The notes under the pieces were generated by a model that was given only the letters and a program-made list of their open reading frames with translations, did no database searches and was not told the origin of the DNA. Shown here one piece after another: positions 5,981 through 8,445 of a stretch of DNA of 8,445 bases; position 1 is the stretch's first letter; the number at the start of each line of letters is the position of its first letter. The stretch covers positions 1 through 8,445 of the forward strand of contig DATFWQ010000381.1 in NCBI GenBank assembly GCA_035259145.1, written 5' to 3'. A program made the translations under genes and the position numbers. Source of the stretch: CF-161 sp035259145. GTDB taxonomy: Bacteria > Chloroflexota > Dormibacteria > Dormibacterales > Dormibacteraceae.

Positions 5981-8068
5981 TCACGACCCATCCTCCAGAA
6001 GTCCTTCTGCCTGCGAGATGACGGGTCGATCAATCCGCGTCGTCGCGGAGCCATACAGTGTGTAGGCGAGCCCGAGCGGATTGCGCAAACCGAGGAAGTG
6101 GAGCCGCGCCTCGAGCAGTGCCTCGCCGACGGAGCGGCCGCACAGCAGGCTGGTCAGCATTCGCTCGGCCAAAGGGTGGGCGAACTCGATGGTCATAGGG
6201 CATTCGGTCCCTATAACGGCACCGGCTCCCCGGCCGAGGAAGAAGTGGACGAAGCTCTCTATCAGGACCGTCGAGAAGAGCGCCGACTCGCATGTATTGA
6301 GCACAACGATGGATCCTGGGAAGAGGCTGCGGTCCAGCTCGTAAAGGTCTTCCAGATGCAGCCGGTCGTACGTCAGCTCGAGCCAAGAGCTCGAGGGATC
6401 GCCGGCACCACGAATGCTCTCGTAGAGCGGTCGCAGAGCGTCACGCTGCACGTCGTCCTCAGGCAGCATCTCGTACCGACGCCGGAGCGATTCGATGGCG
6501 CGTGCCGTTAAGGTGTCGGTTCGCTGAGGCCGCGAGTAGCCATGGGCGTAGAAGTAGACGATCTCGGCAGGCTTCCCCTCCAGACGCCGGCGACATTCCT
6601 CGGCACGCTCAAGCGGAGGCGTACTGACCAAGAGGCGGTCTTCTCCCCTGGCCGCAAGCTCGTCCATCAGGCTCACCTGCAGTCCCGCGTTCCGAAAACG
6701 CCTGTCAAGCATGAAGTCGAGCCGGACAGGATCGGCGGCAAGCGGTAGATCCGGGTGTCGGACCCCACCAGGGACGAACTGCTCCACCTGGTAGCGGTAA
6801 CCCCAGAATCCAAATGGGTTGATCGCCACACCCTCTGGAGGAAGTTCGCGATCGTAGAGGAGGCTCCACGGTATTGCCATGGCCGCCACCTCTGGCTGCA
6901 CGGTTACCTGGACCAGCCCGCCGTCGGCGATCGGGTTGGCGGCCAGTAGCCGCGCGACCTCATTGACCGATGAGCCCGAGAACAGCCGCGCCCATAGCAG
7001 GCTGCCTTCCTCCGCGAGCCGGCGGAGCTGACCGTCGAACTCGTAGGCATCACCTTCCAACTCCCGGCCGAACCTCGACGAAAGCGCGATGTCGGTCAAT
7101 GCCTCACGCAGCCCGACCAGGCTGTCCTCCAGATCAGCAGGATCCAGCCCAACTGGCGTAGCCAGCGAGACCCCACCGCCCGCTGGGCCGCGCAGCAGGA
7201 AGGTCAGGCGCAGGCCACCGGCGCTACGGACAAGGTCGATTGCAAGCTGGCGGGGCTGCGTGTGCTCCAGCCCTGCAAAGGTCCGCTCTACGCGCTCCCG
7301 TCGGTAGATGGCGTCACTCGAGCCCTCCTCGGCGGGCCCGAGCACGGTCAGCTGGAGCACTCCCGCCTCAAGCAGGTTGAGCTGGTAGTAGAGGCGCAGA
7401 CGCAGTTGCAGCGGATCTGCGCGCGGGGCCCGGCGGCGGGGCTGGAGACGGAACCAGGCGCTGCGGGTCGAATCTCCCTCACGCGGGAGTTCGAGCTCCT
7501 GGACCGGCTCGTCGACCAGCGCTGACTCCTCACCTTCAGGTTCCAGCGTTACGACCAGGTTCGCCGTCTCGCCGGCGCCTGGCTCGGCGATCGGGCGCCG
7601 CGGACGGCCGGGCTTAGCGATTGGCTTCTCGCGGACTGCCACCTCGACGTGGTAAGGCAGGCCGACCTGAAGAGGCTCGGCAGTGGCTAAGCGGGCACCC
7701 GGTGACCGATCTCGGTCCGTGTACACCCTCACTTCGACACAGCGTTCGGGAGACCCAGACGAAGAAGATGTATCCGATGATGATCCTCGCGTCGAACGGC
7801 GAGTCATCCGCATGCGCCTGTAAGCTGCCACCCGAACATCGGCGAAAACGCTGTCTATGGCCGCCCGCACGTCAGCTGGCAGTTGCGCAGGCTTCATGGG
7901 CACCACTGCGATCAGTCGGCGGCGCGCAACCCGCGTCAGTCGTTCAGCGACCAGCCACAGCCCCGTGCCGGCCGCGATCGCGATGAGGAGCTTGAGTACC
8001 GCCCTCGGGCTGATGGTCCTCATAACACGGATCAGCGGCCTGGGCGCTCCCCGAGTTACTGGCGCCAT
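5981..8068 (-). CDS. Membrane-anchored CHAT-domain (caspase-like) protein
   Basis: The C-terminal ~330 residues match the CHAT fold, a caspase/separase-like cysteine protease family. IPWSLLYD (399-406) is a family hallmark. The catalytic dyad appears as FYAHGYS with His509 and VVLNTCESA with Cys593. GRGAGAVIGTECPM (612-625) and CGRSVGEALLEAR (643-655) follow as expected. Residues 1-60 hold one hydrophobic segment (about 25-42) flanked by arginines, a signal anchor. A Ser-rich stretch (97-106) leads to a strand-rich region (~110-245) rich in hydrophobic-alternating segments (LQVGLPYHVEVAV; LQLRLRLYYQLNLLEAGV), broken by a KPGRPRRPIAEP linker. No TPR repeats are seen. The protein probably cleaves a target on activation; substrate and side of membrane are unknown. 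The ATG at 8068 has no good ribosome binding site (GAGGCGG is too far), and Met16 is an alternative start. An in-frame TGA at 8090-8092 limits extension. Confidence 0.88.
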   Translation of the reverse strand: MAPVTRGAPRPLIRVMRTISPRAVLKLLIAIAAGTGLWLVAERLTRVARRRLIAVVPMKPAQLPADVRAAIDSVFADVRVAAYRRMRMTRRSTRGSSSDTSSSSGSPERCVEVRVYTDRDRSPGARLATAEPLQVGLPYHVEVAVREKPIAKPGRPRRPIAEPGAGETANLVVTLEPEGEESALVDEPVQELELPREGDSTRSAWFRLQPRRRAPRADPLQLRLRLYYQLNLLEAGVLQLTVLGPAEEGSSDAIYRRERVERTFAGLEHTQPRQLAIDLVRSAGGLRLTFLLRGPAGGGVSLATPVGLDPADLEDSLVGLREALTDIALSSRFGRELEGDAYEFDGQLRRLAEEGSLLWARLFSGSSVNEVARLLAANPIADGGLVQVTVQPEVAAMAIPWSLLYDRELPPEGVAINPFGFWGYRYQVEQFVPGGVRHPDLPLAADPVRLDFMLDRRFRNAGLQVSLMDELAARGEDRLLVSTPPLERAEECRRRLEGKPAEIVYFYAHGYSRPQRTDTLTARAIESLRRRYEMLPEDDVQRDALRPLYESIRGAGDPSSSWLELTYDRLHLEDLYELDRSLFPGSIVVLNTCESALFSTVLIESFVHFFLGRGAGAVIGTECPMTIEFAHPLAERMLTSLLCGRSVGEALLEARLHFLGLRNPLGLAYTLYGSATTRIDRPVISQAEGLLEDGS

Positions 8069-8398
8069 GGAAGACGACAGATCGCCGCCTCAGTACAGCG
8101 AGGATCGCGAGTGGACTTGCCCGGACCTTAGCCCGCCGCTTCCGCCAGGATGCGGCCGGGATGACGCTGCCACCTGGACCCTCAGCGAGCGGGCGGATCA
8201 GCATCTTCCGATGGCGATACCAGAGCCGAGACGCCTCGCCGATACGTCACTCAAGAAGGTCGCGGAGACGACCGAGGCGTACGGTCACGAGCACTCCGGC
8301 GTACACCTAGTGTCCTGGTACTGAGGTGCGCCGGCATATTCGTGGGATCGACGGCCGGAGTCAAGGAGAGGGTGGTGGAAGGAGGAGGGCATCAGTAG
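8069..8398. other. Gene-poor leader between divergent CHAT gene and window-end gene
   Basis: No supported gene lies here. A + frame from an ATG at 8067 runs 85 codons to a TGA at 8322-8324, sharing the CCATGG that also holds the CHAT start, but nothing like a ribosome binding site precedes it. No clear promoter for the CHAT gene is visible. CATATT near 8334 is a possible -10-like hexamer for the + gene but lacks a convincing -35. The stretch presumably holds the leaders of both divergent genes. Confidence 0.4.
8377..8389 (+). promoter_or_regulatory. Strong ribosome binding site for the window-end gene
   Basis: GGAAGGAGGAGGG ends nine bases before the ATG at 8399. It is the richest Shine-Dalgarno-like stretch in the window. 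A TAG directly before that ATG rules out any earlier in-frame start. Confidence 0.6.
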
Positions 8399-8445
8399 AT
8401 GCCTGACGACGCCCCGCCGGGCCCCTCGACGCAGGCTTCAGCGCC
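8399..8445 (+). CDS. Start of an unidentified protein gene, cut by the window end
   Basis: Fifteen full codons are visible, reading MPDDAPPGPSTQASA, with no stop before the window ends. The call rests on the strong GGAGGAGGG nine bases upstream and the in-frame TAG immediately before the ATG. The Pro/Ala/Asp-rich opening looks like a flexible N-terminal tail and identifies no family. It is divergent from the CHAT gene. Confidence 0.5.
   Translation, partial: MPDDAPPGPSTQASA

Noticed and set aside
5891..6511. 206-codon + frame opposite the CHAT gene end
   Set aside because: It is antisense to the conserved Cys593 region of the CHAT domain and has no ribosome binding site or family features.
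7740..7800. GA/AT-rich triplet stretch as a possible repeat or regulatory site
   Set aside because: It simply encodes the Ser/Asp-rich spacer of the CHAT protein on the - strand.

Overview
The window is high-GC bacterial DNA with long genes and short gaps. It carries four complete protein genes and probably the first codons of a fifth. The taxon cannot be fixed from this sequence. The G+C-rich coding sequence, the C-run/G-run hairpin repeats between genes and the large membrane-anchored CHAT protein would suit Chloroflexota or Actinomycetota; this is inference only.

Region 1 (1-129) is a compact repeat block: a 19-bp perfect direct repeat, an 11-bp-stem hairpin and further G/C-run inverted repeats, ending just before the first gene. 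Region 2 (130-4613, + strand) is a two-gene polysaccharide operon. The first gene encodes an 1132-residue multidomain protein: an O-antigen ligase/polymerase-like (Wzy/WaaL) membrane half, an Arg/Pro/Ala-rich linker, a probable amidotransferase-like alpha/beta domain, a NodB-like polysaccharide deacetylase domain and a C-terminal beta domain. Its stop overlaps the start of a DegT/DnrJ/EryC1/StrS-type PLP sugar aminotransferase (ATGA overlap), so the two are likely translationally coupled. One would supply an aminosugar; the other may polymerise or ligate, and then modify, an exported glycan.

Region 3 (4614-4953) has no confident gene. Its first part contains coding-like open frames on both strands that may be a gene relic. 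Its last ~90 bases are strikingly AT-rich for this window and hold a promoter-like element and three ACTGNTA direct repeats just before the next gene.

Region 4 (4954-8068) is a convergent pair. On + is a small histidine kinase with one membrane segment, no sensor domain and no adjacent response regulator. On - is a 695-residue membrane-anchored CHAT-domain (caspase-like) protein with the His/Cys dyad intact and an unassigned beta-rich middle domain. Region 5 (8069-8445) is a gene-poor leader that ends in a strong ribosome binding site and an ATG opening a frame that runs off the window. That frame may be a neighbour or partner of the CHAT gene.

The two least ordinary items are the polymerase-deacetylase fusion and the membrane-anchored CHAT protein. 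Their function as a system cannot be shown from this window alone.
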